A stretch of 64,000 nucleotides of DNA from Phyto melanocephala (Eukaryota; Arthropoda; Insecta; Diptera; Rhinophoridae), in assembly GCA_941918925.1 (NCBI GenBank), contig OW799235.1, positions 104,487,947-104,551,946 of the forward strand, read 5' to 3'. Position 1 is the first letter of the stretch; each line of letters opens with the position of its first letter. Positions 23,240 to 35,520 of the stretch are shown here, piece after piece. The translations under genes and the position numbers were made by a program. The notes below the pieces were generated by a model. The model was not told the DNA's origin, searched no databases, and saw only the letters and a list, made by a program, of their open reading frames with translations.

Positions 23240-24040
23240 TACAATAAAATAAATTAAATGATGATCCTTTATCAACATTTTGAAATACTTAATCTTAAAT
23301 CGGGCCAAATTATCAAAAAAAAATTTATTTTTTGAAAACTAATGTCAGTAAAGTGATAAGGGATAATATTTTCTGAACCAAAAATTTGATTTTAATCAGA
23401 GTAATATAGCACGAAATCGTTGTATAATATTTTGCAAATAAGTTCACTTGCTATATTAAGGGGAACATGAAATGCAACGTCACTTTTTCTACAGGCTCGA
23501 GTAAGTCGTCACTATTTTTCCAAGTCAAGTTTGCGTCGCCCTTGACCTGTAAAAAAAAAGAATTTTATAATAAAAATAAATTAATCCAATTATTGCTTTG
23601 TTCTTATTAAATTATAATGTTTCATCAAAGTAACGTTCTAATCAAAAAGTTTTCGTAGATCTCAATTTTTAATTTTTTCGAAAGCTTAAAAATGTTCAAA
23701 TAGTTTTATCCTGTTTACATGGGATCATCGCAGAAAAAATCATGCATTATGTGCACAAGATTAATTCTATGCAAGCAGTAAGATTACACTGCCTTGCAGA
23801 GGGTCATTATTTCTTTATTTCAATACTATTTATTTAGCATTATTTCACTTTTGCAGCTATTGATTGCAAATAAAATAATAATTTGTTGTTATTTCTTACG
23901 TTCCTCGATAAATAAAATAAGTAAAAATTTGTTTATATTTTTGATTTGTTAATTTATTTAAAATTCCCAATAATTTAAATGTGAGTACTATATATATAAT
24001 TTTTTTGGAGTCATATTAAATATTCTGACCAATCTTCACC
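23240..24040. other. Intergenic AT-rich DNA downstream of ILP-B
   Basis: Nothing recognisable. It contains the 3' flank of ILP-B on the minus strand. Confidence 0.4.
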
Positions 24041-24047
24041 AGTTACT

Positions 24048-24975
24048 TTAAGGTAAGCAATAAGCAGATAATTCATTATATGAGCAGGGTCTTTTGCAGC
24101 ATTCATCAACAATGCCCAACATTCTGGCACGGCGATTTTTGCCAACTAAACTTTCTTGTTCAAGTTGAAAGATATTGGCAAGTAAGTTTGATGAATACGG
24201 AAATGCGTCACCATCAATGGTTGGTAAGATTTGATTGGCATTAACTGAAAAGAAAAAAAATGAACAAATTGTTATAGATCAAAGCATATATTTAAAGGTA
24301 TTCTATTCGATAGTCTATCTAAATTTGAATTGAAACTAAAGACAGACATTTCAAATATACATATCGTCGGCTTAATATGCAAACCTGCTGATTCCCTTCA
24401 GCAAATTTTACAGGAAAGACAAAAAACTTTTTATATTTCCTATTTGCTTGAGAGAAAACCCAAAAATATGGTTGGTTTATTTTATAGTATTCTTTTTGTA
24501 TGACTACAATCTACAAAAATCAAAAAACCAAAAAAAAAAAATTTAAAACAAAAAAAATAAACACTGAACTAATGATGTACTAAATTTAGCAGTTTTTCTT
24601 AAAAAAATTTTTCTGTGAGAGTATTTAGCAGTTTTTTTTTATCAAACCTTTTTACACACTTCTAGACTGAAATTGAAAAAAACTACATGTTGGTCGACTT
24701 TCTCTACCACACCGTATCAAAATCTGAATTTACTTAAAATGTGGATTAAGCAGGTTTGCATGTAAATGTCTTAAAGGTAAACTTGATTGCTGCAGTCAAA
24801 CTATATAAGTAGTATTGCTTCAATTACCTGTTCTCTTAGAGGTGGACATCGTATTAAATCCATTCTTGCATATATTCCACAGAACTTGATCCAACTGTGG
24901 ACCACATTTCCGATCCACATAACCATTAATTTGACTAACACATACACATACTAAGATAAGTCCCAGAAATTTCAT
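24048..24975 (-). CDS. Insulin-like peptide precursor, ILP-B
   Basis: Exon 1 is 24975 down to 24828; exon 2 is 24244 down to 24048. The intron, 24245-24827 (583 nt, GTAATT...TTTCAG), is in phase 1. The 114-residue precursor starts MKFLGLILVCVCVSQING (signal peptide 1-18). The B chain has Cys24 and Cys36 (CGPQLDQVLWNIC, then KNGFNT), and KR lies at 47-48, a standard B/C cleavage site. The C peptide follows, then RR at 87-88. The A chain has Cys98, 99, 103 and 112 (ECCKRPCSYNELSAYC) and ends Leu-Pro. An upstream in-frame ATG at 25041 exists but would precede the predicted transcription start, so 24975 is preferred. It is closest to ILP-C: both share an ING|..DR.CG B-chain start, NGFNTM and an RMLGI.DECCK A-chain start. 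It should be a secreted insulin-receptor ligand by family. Confidence 0.94.
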
Positions 24976-25023
24976 TGTGTAAGTAATATTTTTGTAACCC
25001 AAGCTGGTAAAGTTATCGTAAAC

Positions 25024-25060
25024 GACTGGTATTGAGAGCAATTTTGTACAATTATTTATA
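25024..25060 (-). promoter_or_regulatory. Core promoter of ILP-B (TATA box and initiator)
   Basis: TATAAATA at 25060-25053 (minus strand) is followed by CCAGTCGTTT, whose A is at 25027, 33 nt from the start of the TATA box. This places the start about 52 nt before the ATG. The CAGTCGTTT string is also found at the ILP-D start. Confidence 0.7.
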
Positions 25061-25069
25061 CCATGTGGT

Positions 25070-26320
25070 TATTAATGATTCTTAAGATTTGTTTTTGTAC
25101 AAATTATGGCTCCATATGTAATTTATGCATAATTTGACAATAACAAAAACAAGCGTGGTAAGAAAACGGTTTAAAAATCATACTTCTCATCTAATATGTG
25201 ACTCAGTGTATTTTCTAGCAAGAATTATTAATGAGTAAAATGTGTCACATCGCATTAAATTTGTTTGTTTATTTCATATTTATAAGCCAATGTGCGAGAA
25301 ATTAACACGTGTGTATATACATGGCAGTATGTAAATTATTTATAGCGAAAATATTGTGCCACTGTAAGTGACGTAAATACTGCATGTTTTCATACTATCT
25401 ATATTTTAACAAACGTCTAAAAATACTTTTTAACAAATATGCTATTAAAATAGTAAGTAAGGGAAATAACATATGTGTGTCTTTAGATAATCAAAATATT
25501 TATAAATACTTATTTATGTGTACTTTTAAATATTCCTATAAATATTTTAATCATTTAATATATAATAATAATCATAGTTTATTAATGCACAGGTTTAGGT
25601 ACACATTATTATGACTCAATAAACATACATACATTCCCAGTCTAGAAATGTTTTTAAGTATCAAATTTGTCTTCGGAAGAATTTGAGAACGTATCCGGCC
25701 TTCATCTACAGGCCACATAAAATAATCTATCTAAACAAATTATGTTCGCAAAATTGTTGTTAGTGTTGTCTACTGATAAAATAACGTGGCAATATATAAA
25801 AGAATTATTTGAAAGGACGCGTTATTTTCTCAAGGGGAATATTTTGCTACAAAGGTCAACGATTACAAGAAAATCAAAAAATCGCGAATCTTACACTTGT
25901 TAACGAAATAAATAAAAACAATTTTAATATCGATATTGCGAAATGTTTTTAGCAAAAGTTTAATCATTTTCTTTAATTTGCTTATACTAGAGATATGCAG
26001 TCTATACAAATACTTTCATGTGTAAATGTAGGGTTAAGGTGGCATATACTATTATTGCAATTACGAAGGTATTTACCCAATTTATAACCCATATTGTATT
26101 GTTTTGTTAATAAAAGTCGGAAAATATTTAAAAGTTCCATCACTGTTTTGATTTTTTAAACATATTTTTTATTCATTCTGTGATATGCAGAGTGTTTATT
26201 AGATGTATAGAAGCGCGTTATGCACACCAACCAATGGTCCGACTTTGTTTAACCAGAATATCCGGTCATATTCAATTAAAAGTATGTTAAATGTTGGCCA
26301 CTAAAAAATCGATCTTTGAC
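25070..26320. other. Intergenic AT-rich DNA between ILP-B and a transposase relic
   Basis: Nothing recognisable as a gene. The plus-strand frame at 25384-25614 is compositional, rich in Tyr, Asn, Ile and Lys. Confidence 0.45.
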
Positions 26321-26322
26321 GG

Positions 26323-27060
26323 TTACTTAGCATAAACTATAGATTTGATGTACCCCCACAAAATATAGTTCGAAGGAAATAAATCACACAAACGTGGTGG
26401 CCATTTTGCCAGTAAATTTTTTAAGATATTTTGGTCACCAAAATATTCGGAAAATAAAGTAATGGTTTCATCCGCTATATGTTGGGAAATATTACTCCTC
26501 CAGATGATTTGCAAAAAGATGCGGAATAAAAAAATTATAAATAATTTACTGACTATTTATGGTTATGTTGACACCGGTTTCGGATATAAAGACAAATGGC
26601 ACGTGAACCGCACCAAAAATTACTTTTTTCGGTAAAGAGTCTTAAGAGTGTCATAAAGGTTGCGCTCCCACCACAATATTGAGTTAAATAGTTGATATTT
26701 ACACACAACACCTGTAGTTCTGTTCAAAAGAGTGCTGATGATGAAACCGTAGCTAGTTTCGAAAATGCATTCCACTCAGCTAGTATCGTATGACTAATTT
26801 TTCCTCGATATTCTTGTCGTTATCGCATTGAACTTATAGCCTAAATTTAAAATTTAATATACAAAATAGAAAAGTTCATAAAATGTAAATACGACAATCG
26901 AGTTTGTTGACAGAATCGTCAAGCCAGAAGTGAGTCTTATCGTCAAAGTAGATTAGACGATACAAATCTATTTCATCTTTCAGTTGATTCTCAGCCTATT
27001 CACTGATCACTTGAGGGAATTTATTTTCCACTGGTTGGAACTTTTGTAACTATATAGATG
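26323..27060 (-). pseudogene. Decayed mariner-like transposase
   Basis: Read on the minus strand from about 27010, AENQLKDEIDLYRLIYFDDK, then THFWLDDSVNKLDCRI, corresponds to the region around the first catalytic Asp. KVIFGAVHVPFVFISETGVN follows. Then HIADETITLFSEYFGDQNIL, KWPPRLCDLFPSNYILWGYI and KSIVYAK span the third catalytic region. Several frameshifts and stops interrupt it. It belongs to the same family as 22402-23236 and 4415-4930. Confidence 0.78.
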
Positions 27061-27880
27061 TACGCAAAAATCATTCATCAAAATTTTTAAGAAGTGGACC
27101 GGCAGAGACCGAGTTGCTCGATACAATCGAGTCCTCTTTTACACTCGCTTCTACAGCGGAGATAATGGGGTTCAGTTTCGATAAATATTATTCAAAAAAT
27201 TAATTTGATTATGAATCAATCCATAGTATTACTTATTACCTGCTCAGAAGGAATATTATGCGCACCGAAAACTAAACAAAGTCCTTTATAAGTTCGCTAA
27301 ACAGAGAGCGTATTTTGATATTAAATTATTAAATTCTACGGTTTGTAAACGTTGTTCTGACGAAAGTCGTTGCATGGTGATTTGGCAAAAAAAAAAAAAA
27401 CACTGAAAAATAAAATCTATACGTCTAAAAACTACCCTATACAACGTTACGGTAGAGGTTGTGAACTGAGCAGTTAATTGAAACTATTTTACTTTATCCA
27501 TTTATCTGCATTTTTGTCATGCATTTAAACTGAAATTGAATTGCGTTAAGCAAATAATATGTTCGCATGTTTTGGCCTGTATACAATTTGAATATGATTC
27601 TTTAATGGCATCCTTTTTTTAATGGTGTTTTTTTTACAATTTTATAAAGGAATCTAATACTATGTTCACACAGGCACCTTAATTGTCAATTTATAATATT
27701 ATCGCAATTAAAGGCCTTATTGAGCTCAATTTCCCATACTAAAAATTATTTTTAAATTGAGCAATATATACTTAATTGTTTCACTTATTGCCTAAAACTC
27801 GAAATATAACTCTTGAGAAGTATGTTCAGTGAGAAGAAAACTCTATAGGTGGCATTTCTAATGTCAAACAAATAAATACA
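27061..27880. other. Intergenic AT-rich DNA
   Basis: It probably includes the decayed N-terminal part of the preceding transposase relic (to about 27200). Nothing else was recognised. Confidence 0.4.
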
Positions 27881-27885
27881 CAAAA

Positions 27886-28792
27886 AACAAGTAAGAGCGC
27901 TTTATTCGGCCGTGCTGAATCTTATATACCCTTCACACCGTGTAGTCATGCAATAACAGTAGTTTGTATCACCATTCCATATGATATACGTACAAACATA
28001 TAAAAACCATACATATATAAAAACATCAACATTGTAAAATTATAAATTTACGTATGTATGTTAAAAAAAATAAAAAAAAATTAAAAAAAATTTAAAAAAA
28101 AATTTAAAAAAAAAATTTAAAAAAAAAATTTAAAAAAAAAATTAAAGAAAAAATTAAAAAAAAAAAATTAAAAAAAAATTTTTTTTTAAATAACTAAAAT
28201 ATATATAACAAATATGAAACAAAAAAAAAAATAAAAAAAAATATTTAAAAAAAAAATTTAAAAAAAAAATAATAATAAAAATATAAATAATATATTAATT
28301 AAAAAATAAAAAAAAAAATAAAAAAAATATTAAAAAAAAAAAATTAAAAAAAAAATAAAAAAAAATTTTTTTTGGCTCAGCTGGGATTCAATTACACGTT
28401 TTCTCTAACCAGTGTACACGTTTGTATGTATGTATGTTGTTGTTGTAATGTTGTTTTTGTGAAAAAAAATCGAGGTGGTCGTGGGTTTTTGCTCATATCT
28501 CAGTTGTTTATGTACCGATGTTTCTGATTTTCAATGCCGAACTACTCCCGAATATTTCTGATATTCTAATACCTCACCCGAGTCCAAGCGATGTCGGGGG
28601 CCTTCAAAAAGTTGATTTCAACATACACACGGACAGACGGTCAGACTGACAGACTGACAGGGCTTAATCGACTCCCCTACTCATAAGCTTTCAGAAAATA
28701 TATACTTTATGGGGTCGGAAATCAAAATTGTAGAAATTTCACACGGAATGACAAACCTATATATACCCTTTTTCACTGTGTGAAGGGTATAA
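27886..28792 (+). mobile_element. DINE-1/mini-me-like element (short type), complete-looking
   Basis: It starts AACAAGTAAGAGCGCTTTAT with the hairpin arm ATTCGGCCGTGCTGAAT and TATATACCCTTCACACCGTG. It ends TTCACTGTGTGAAGGGTATAAT. It contains a 300-bp poly-A/AT tract (28065-28372), then CGGACAGACGGTCAGACTGA, which is the GTCY tract on the other strand, and ATATACTTTATGGGGTCGGA. The TATACCCTTCAC / GTGAAGGGTATA blocks form subterminal inverted repeats. Confidence 0.85.
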
Positions 28793-28800
28793 TAAAAATT

Positions 28801-28869
28801 AAGAAAATGAAAAATTTTTGAAGAAAATGAAAAATTTTTGAAGAAAATGAAAAATTTTTGAAGAAAATT
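28801..28869. repeat. 20-bp tandem repeat, about 3.4 units
   Basis: AAGAAAATGAAAAATTTTTG is repeated in tandem immediately after the end of the DINE-1-like element. Confidence 0.95.
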
Positions 28870-29500
28870 TTAAAAAAATATTTGAATAAATTCAAATACA
28901 TACATATAAGTATATGTATGTATAAATATAATTGTAAATATATTTTATCAACAGGAAAAATACTGAAAAGAAGGCACTATTTGATTTGGTATAAATACAT
29001 CGTATTTTACAGCTATCAAATGCTAATGGAGTAAAATAAATTGAGTATGTCTGAACACTTATTTTAATTGCTCAATCAACACTAAATTGAAACAATTAAA
29101 AATATCTGTCTGAACAGGGTATAAGAGAATTTTTATTATTAATTATCAGAAATTAAACCAAATATTTTTCATTGTAAATAAAATTTATTACTATTGTAAA
29201 TTTAATAAATAAAGTTCTCAAATTAAGTAGCCTTTGTGGCAAGTTCGTACTTTACTTATTCAAAGTAAAAGTTGCCAATAATAATTTTAGTTATAAAATG
29301 ACAATGACAACAACAATATAAGCTTTTAGCTTTTTATATATAAATTATTTATTTAATTTAAGTTTTTTTAACTTTACCTAATTTCTTTGAAACAAAATTT
29401 TAAACAAAATAAGTATTTACATTATACAAATATAAATGCATGTGAAGTTTTTTCGTTATTGAGATCGTGGTCTATATTACAAGATTTCCTAAAATTTTCC
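28870..29500. other. Intergenic AT-rich DNA downstream of ILP-C
   Basis: Nothing recognisable. Includes the 3' flank of ILP-C. Confidence 0.4.
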
Positions 29501-29508
29501 AATTTAAA

Positions 29509-29930
29509 TTAGTTTATGCAATACGCTGAGAGTTCACTAAATGTACATGATTTTTTACAACACTCATCAGCTATTCCCAGCATTCGAATACGACGAGTTT
29601 TAGTCATTAAGTTGTCTAGTTCAACTTCAAAAATATCAGCTAGAGGTGTTAAAGGATAATGCACATCATGTTCAATAGCTGGTATAACTGGATTAGAATG
29701 TCCTGGGTTATCTGTGGTTAAAGAGTTCAAGGAAAAACATTTAAACTACCGCATGTTGTAAATATCTTTAATTAGGTTATCATACCTGCTCTCTTTGTCA
29801 TCATTGTATTAAAACCGTTTTCGCACACAACCCACATAATTTGAGTCAACTTTGCACCGCACATACGATCTGAAAGTCCATTGATTTCATTTACAAACAA
29901 ACATGCAAACAAAATACCAATAAGTTTCAT
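29509..29930 (-). CDS. Insulin-like peptide precursor, ILP-C
   Basis: Exon 1 is 29930 down to 29786; exon 2 is 29711 down to 29509. The intron is 74 nt (29712-29785, GTATGA...CACAG), phase 1. The 115-residue precursor starts MKLIGILFACLFVNEING (signal peptide 1-18). The B chain has Cys24 and Cys36 (CGAKLTQIMWVVC, then ENGFNT), and KR lies at 46-47. The C peptide runs to RR at 88-89. The A chain has Cys99, 100, 104 and 113 (ECCKKSCTFSELSAYC) and ends Ile-Asn. All six cysteines are in canonical spacing. It is closest to ILP-B in signal peptide, B chain and the RMLGI-DECCK stretch, so the two look like a local duplicate pair. The decayed copy at 35.5-35.9 kb resembles this gene most. Confidence 0.94.
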
Positions 29931-29978
29931 TGCAAAAATGGCTGGAAATTTGTGTAATTTTGTAAACGGAAGGAAAGC

Positions 29979-30016
29979 TACTGATGCTTGATGAGTATTC
30001 TCTGGATTTATTTATA
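29979..30016 (-). promoter_or_regulatory. Core promoter of ILP-C (TATA box and initiator)
   Basis: TATAAATA at 30016-30009 (minus strand) lies 34 nt from the A (29982) of TCAGTA, a good initiator. The ATG follows about 52 nt later. Confidence 0.75.
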
Positions 30017-30133
30017 ATAAAATTCAAATAGTTGTTGTAACTTTTGGTTACATTTTGTATGTTTCTTTCTTTTCCTTCTTTTTTGGATTTTTTTGCAAGG
30101 AAATTTAATAGAATTATATTAATATTGAAAGTA

Positions 30134-30311
30134 CAGTGGGACATACAAATTCAAATATAGAAATATTCAGTTAGATGCCTTAAGTGAAATTATGTTTGTA
30201 GAAAAAAAATACATAGCTATAATAATCTTTATCTTTATTTTTAATCTAAAATTTTTTGTATTATTTTCTAAATCATGGTTAAATTTTCCTTTTTTTGTAC
30301 ATATCCCACTG
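30134..30311. mobile_element. Small MITE with CAGTGGGA ends and TA duplication
   Basis: CAGTGGGACATACAAA on the left and the reverse complement CAGTGGGATATGTACAAA on the right enclose 178 bp. TA stands at both outer edges (30132-30133 and 30312-30313). CAGTGG ends with a TA duplication fit Tc1/mariner-type MITEs. Confidence 0.7.
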
Positions 30312-30313
30312 TA

Positions 30314-30769
30314 TTTTGATTATAGCCATTCAGGTAAATATTAGCATACCAACAAATTTTTTTTTTAAACACAAAACGATAACAAAAATCAATATTTTAT
30401 AACCATAAGATATTACGTCAATCAGCTGATATTACAAGCACTTATTTGCATAATTTTCATTAATTGTTATAGGAAAAATGCACATTACAGACTACATATA
30501 AATAAAAAATTTTCAGTTCAATTAATTTTTCTTATAAAAGAATCTTATAAACTTAAACTTTGATCTTTACTTAGTCCCTGTTTAGAAGGTCGAACAATTG
30601 GAAGGGTAACGATAGTTTGTGTACTTATTACGCTGGGAAAGAGAACATTGTTTTTGTGTTTGATACCCAGCAACAACCTTTGTTGACAAACATATGAACA
30701 AATAAATAGACTGTACAAAACTATATAAAAACAAGAAAGAGTGCAATATTCTAAATATAAAAATACCCT
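30314..30769. other. Intergenic AT-rich DNA, nothing recognised
   Basis: No coding or repeat structure was identified. Confidence 0.4.
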
Positions 30770-31700
30770 TCATATAATACCCTGAATATAAGTATAATAG
30801 CCACATCCTAGCTTTGCCTAGATTTTAGGTTTCATATTATATGCTATTTTCTTTATTATTTCCGATGTCATCCTTGATTTTGAATTTTTACACAGTTAAC
30901 TATATTCTACTAGTCAAACCATTTCATTTGATACGCATATTATTAGGGTTAAAAACATTTCCTCCGCCATGTTGTTTCAGACGCCATCTTTGATTTTATA
31001 CTTTTTTTTATAGCTTGCTTCATTGTACTGGTCGAGCACTGTTGGGGTTAATTGTGTGGTATATTCGCCATTTTATCTAGGACGTCATGTTGGATTTTTT
31101 TTCCATAGCTCTCTATTTTTAAATATTAAAGCCGTTTCAATTGATCTTTATATTGGCTCTCTCGGTTGTATAGAAACTTAAAACTATCTATTTTCGTTTA
31201 TAAATTTTAGGAAAAACACCGCGGTACTTTGGTGCTTATATCTCAGTTGGTTTCAAGCCGATTTGTTAGTTTTTCTTAGAAATAATTTCTAAGATTACGA
31301 TTTAAGCGTATTCGAAATTTTTTTAGGAGTTTAAAAAATTTGATATATAAAAAAATATATAGTTTTGCAAATAATTTTTACCTGTAACTTTACCGATTAG
31401 AGAGAAATTTCTCCAAAATTCATGAATATCTCTAGAGGCATATTAAATTTATAAACAGTAACAACTGTGATAAAAATAAGCGGAAAAGCAGAGAGAGTCG
31501 TGTTTATTTGCTCATAACTCAGAAGATTATAAGGCGATAATACTGATTTTCAATACCGATCCGCTTGCAAGAATTTCCAATATTTTCGTATCTTGCACGG
31601 GTCTTGGAAATGTCGAGGGGCTTCAAACACTTGATTTCAACATACATACGGACAAATGGACAGAAGGACAGTATCTGGCCCTGATAATTGTTTTGTTTTA
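30770..31700 (+). mobile_element. DINE-1/mini-me-like element (long type), degraded
   Basis: 'GACGCCATCTTTGATTTTAT', 'CTCTCTCGGTTGTATAGAAA', 'AGAGTCGTGTTTATTTGCTC' and 'TTGATTTCAACATACATACGGACA' (in part) parallel 47119-48116 in order. The start hairpin and the terminal GTGAAGGGTATA are lost. Confidence 0.72.
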
Positions 31701-32538
31701 CCGAGTATAAGTTTAGAAAAATAGTATTTCCACAAAGTTGTTAACCCTAAATTTAAAAAGTTATGTAGACTGCTAGGGCACATGGAATTTAAAATCGCGA
31801 AGATTCGAAGCGCCGATTTCACTCTAACAGAGCGCTTAAAACTATGAGATCTTAAACTTAGGTAAATTCAAAACATCGCTTTCCTTGTGTTCTTCTGCTA
31901 TCTATTTCAGATTTATAGCATTTTTGGACACAGATGTTAATGGCATATTATCATATTAAAACTTAAATTTAGCGTAGCCGGATTTGACCCGGCTGAAGAC
32001 CATCTACTACCATCTACTTTAATTTTTGAGTTAAGTCTTAGCAACCTATTTTTTTTAACGAAATTGCATTTTTAAAATTTTGCAATCCGCTAGCGGCTAT
32101 CTTCTCTAGTTTCCTTGATAAATCGTGTCTATTTTGCTTTGTATCTTTCAAAAAACATCTTCTTTGTGCAATTTTTCTCAATATGTCATTCAGAGCTGTT
32201 TAGAGCCGAAATTCAGTAAAAAATTTTAAATATTTTGCTCTACGTAGTGTTAGGATAGCAAAATGATAATAATTTTCAAAATATTTTTCTGTTATAAAAA
32301 AATTATTGAAAGCTCTTTCTTTTATATAGAATACTGTTGTAAAGAATATTCTCGCTGAATAAGAAATTATGTTCACCATAATTATACAGTTTCAAATTCT
32401 CCAATTTATAATCCAAAAAAAAATTAAATATAACATATTTTAAGTTGATTTTTTTTAACTAACTAAGTAATAACACATAAATAGACCACATTTTCAGCTT
32501 CGCAATGATTTTAGAGCATTTTCCATAATATCTTTTAA
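31701..32538. other. Intergenic AT-rich DNA, nothing recognised
   Basis: No gene or repeat could be named. Confidence 0.4.
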
Positions 32539-33604
32539 CCCTAGTCCTTATACCCGGGTACAGGTGTGGCCATTGACACTTCTGAGTAATGCACCTTCTA
32601 AACGGCTTATGCTTTTTTACTGAAGCTTTAGATCTACGAAAATGGATGAAATCTGCGTTAACTGATACCTCAATTATTATCCTAGATCAAGTCTTTGAGG
32701 AGCTATGAGCTGCTAAAGTCGAGACCCCCCAAGAACGTATACCCAAGTACAGATGTGGCCACTAAAAAATGTTTGTTTTTTATGCAAATTTATGTTTTTA
32801 TTTTATTTTTTATAACTTTAGTTAAAGTTTTGTTGCCATTATTGCAATTTTCGCATACAAATTAATTTCTTGAATTATGCACACATGATGGCCGTTTATA
32901 ATTAAAGCATATGTTACGAGTACGTCTTTTATGCTCGTCGTGAATATAATACAAAAAGCAGCTTCTAACTTGGATTTTTCCTCACACACTTGACGCTGCA
33001 GACGTTAAAGCTGACGCGTCAACTATTTCTTGCATGGCCGTACTTACAAAACTCGATATGCCAAGTTTCGAGATGGAGTTGCGCATTACCTGAAACTTGA
33101 CTGACCGTTCATCACGGTCCACAACTCGGAGATTGGAGCAGCTTTGTCAGTTTGTTGGTGAATTTCTCTTCTGTTTGAATCATCAAACCTTATAAATCGC
33201 AGTATTGTTTGGAATTGATTGATGCCAATTGCACCCCGATAAAGTGGACAATTTTTTACTGACCACAAATCTGGAATACTTCCGCCGTTACTGTGGTTTT
33301 AACCAGTAATAATAAGCACTCCTTTGAATGCATACACTCGCTCAACATCACAGAATTCTAAATATTAAGTTGCCCCTCCAGATGATTGGCATTGTATGCT
33401 CTATATGTAGCCTCTGCATCACGTGCAGCGAATTCAGCTGCACCCAAATTTATTTGAACTGGACCATCCTCAGCGTTGCTGTGTTTTCACAATTATCAAT
33501 ATTATCGTCATAATAGATATTCTCCTTCGTTTGTTCAATATCCGAATATGTAACTTCGATTGGGAGTTTTTTATGTTCTTCTTTGATATTTTCAGTGTCC
33601 GGCT

Positions 33605-33642
<38 letters not shown>

Positions 33643-34209
33643 TTTCTATCGGCACTAAACAATCTGGTATTTTCATTACGTTTATATTATTTTTTATATA
33701 CATATGTATATGAATTCACCTCTTATATTTATTGTCTCGAAGGCAATTAAAATAAAAGCTTCTTTTGCCATCAATTTTGTATTTTTATTATTTTCACAAA
33801 AATAGACTTTAAAAACCAACTTTTCTAACAACAATGAAAAATCCTTTATGCTTTCGACAGTTAGAAGTAGGCAAATATTAATTTTTGCTTGTAAGGACAC
33901 GATGTTAAAAAGTGAAGTTCCCATAAATTCGAACACATTTTGTAACGATTTTTTGGCTGTAAAAAATGCTCAATTTTTTTAATAATATGCCAAGCAGAAC
34001 GTCGCCAAATCTAATATATAAAAGTAATGCTATGTACGCAAACTTATTCTAACCAGTCAAAATTTTAATTAATATATTAAAGTACAAATTGTATGAATAA
34101 AATAATTTTTTGCTTATAAATTATAAGGAAAAACGCAAATATTTGTTACTGGCCACACATGTACTTGGGTATACGTTTACGTAATAAAAGTTGGATATAA
34201 GGGCTAGGG
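32539..34209 (-). mobile_element. piggyBac-like element, degenerate, flanked by TTAA
   Basis: TTAA stands at both borders (32535-32538 and 34210-34213). The ends read CCCTAGTCCTTATACCC and, reverse-complemented, CCCTAGCCCTTATATCC. TTAA plus a CCCTAG-like end is the piggyBac signature. Subterminal GTATACCCAAGTACANNTGT-GGCCA motifs occur near both ends. On the minus strand 33268-33086 reads NCPLYRGAIGINQFQTILRF, then IRFDDSNRREIHQQTDKAAPI, resembling the piggyBac transposase core (DDE_Tnp_1_7). Near 32930-32870, KRRTRNICFNYKRPSCVH resembles the C-terminal Cys-rich finger. Most of the coding region is gone. Confidence 0.85.
33606..33640. repeat. (TA)n microsatellite
   Basis: About 16 TA repeats inside the piggyBac relic. 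Confidence 0.95.
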
Positions 34210-34284
34210 TTAAAATTTTTTGCTGTAGCGCTTAAATTTATAAATAATTATTAGCCTTAAGTTCATATTATGTTTTAGGCTTTT

Positions 34285-34860
34285 TCACATCCACTCGCTC
34301 CTTCAAATAACCCCAAAGAATAAAAATCGATTGAAAAAAATTTGTCAAACGTGCTGACTAAATTATTTACGAAATTCTGTAAATTATTTGTGCTCCAAAA
34401 GTTTAAGCAGAAAGTGCCATAATAAATCAATACCGCTCTTTATTTACGGTTACAGTTTTTCCATCTTCATTTTCGAAGGCATAAGGTCCAATTATATTTT
34501 CAAAACACTCTAAACCTAATAGGGTGCAATTTTAATTGATCATACAAATTAAAATGAGTTTCATCACTAGTTTTTTAATAAAGTCGATTTTAATTCTTGC
34601 ATTAATAATGTCTTATATGTAAATAATAAAAAATCTTGTTTTAAAATGCGCCGTAGTGACATCCTAACAATTCCTAGATGAGCGAAATGCCTTCAATGTT
34701 TCAAGTGTGTCGCTAACACTTTGTTTTACGCGTTCAATATTTTCCGTAGTGAGGATTAAGTGTAGTCTACAGGGTCGAGAAAAATCTTTCACGGTGCCAT
34801 GTTTGTAGCGGCGATGAATTAAGTAATGAATCATTTTACCGAACAAAGCTCTTACGTTAA
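34285..34860 (-). pseudogene. Decayed mariner-like transposase, internally deleted
   Basis: On the minus strand 34846-34664 reads HGTVKDFSRPCRLHLILTTE, then NIERVKQSVSDTLETLKAFR. This matches the linker after the DNA-binding domain of DUF4817-type mariner transposases. From about 34490, GPYAFENEDGKTVTVNKERY corresponds to the later GPYFFENE-G-TVTVN block. The part between the two blocks is mostly missing and stops follow. Confidence 0.72.
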
Positions 34861-35520
34861 AATATCGACGATATGCTCTTTGCGTTAAAAATTATTGATC
34901 ACTGATTTCAATAATAAAATCCTATTATTTTGATTATTTGTTCAGTTGTGAAATTAAGTGAATTTTGGCCCTCGCCATATGAAATAGTAATAATAATTAT
35001 AATATCTCTAGATGTTGTTTTGTTAATGATGCTTTAATGCTCTACTTTATTGTAAATTTGATCAAGCGATAAAAATATTTTCTCAGAATCATATTTGTAA
35101 AGCAAATATATTGTGCAAAAATCAGAAAATACTATCCAGTAGTTGTTTAGAAAAGTTATGTCAAAATTTAACATCGATTTACTTAAAATGCATTTTTGGC
35201 AAGTATAACACTTAAAACCCCGGGTTACGATATGTCTCGGGGTACTGTTGTCTTTCAACGGAAGTAGTTAATTACATCTCATAGCAAAAAACCAGTAATA
35301 AGGAATAAGTTGCCCAACCTTCTTAGCAAAGTGAATTTACTTAATTTTAATATAAATAAAATTGTCACCTGTGACATGGTGAGTTGCGCAACTTTATTAT
35401 AGGGGCGGCGGTTGGGCGTCCGAGGATCTACCCAGTGGTACGACCTCCGTCAGATTATGGCACATGGTGCCGTCAGAATATTGTCGTTGCAAACGGTGAA
35501 AATTTTATTAATTAAATAAG
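34861..35520. other. Intergenic DNA with a GC-richer unclassified patch
   Basis: 35398-35470 (GGGGCGGCGGTTGGGCGTCC and on) stands out by composition and may be a transposon scrap. Nothing else was recognised. Confidence 0.35.

Noticed and set aside
24976..25041. Upstream in-frame ATG extending ILP-B by 22 residues
   Set aside because: The extension spans the predicted transcription start (25027) and would place a polar segment before the signal peptide; MKFLGL at 24975 fits better.
28065..28372. 300-bp poly-A/AT tract considered as a retroposon tail
   Set aside because: The tract is internal to a DINE-1-like element and has equivalents at 13570-13705 and 42443-42630, so it is a family feature.
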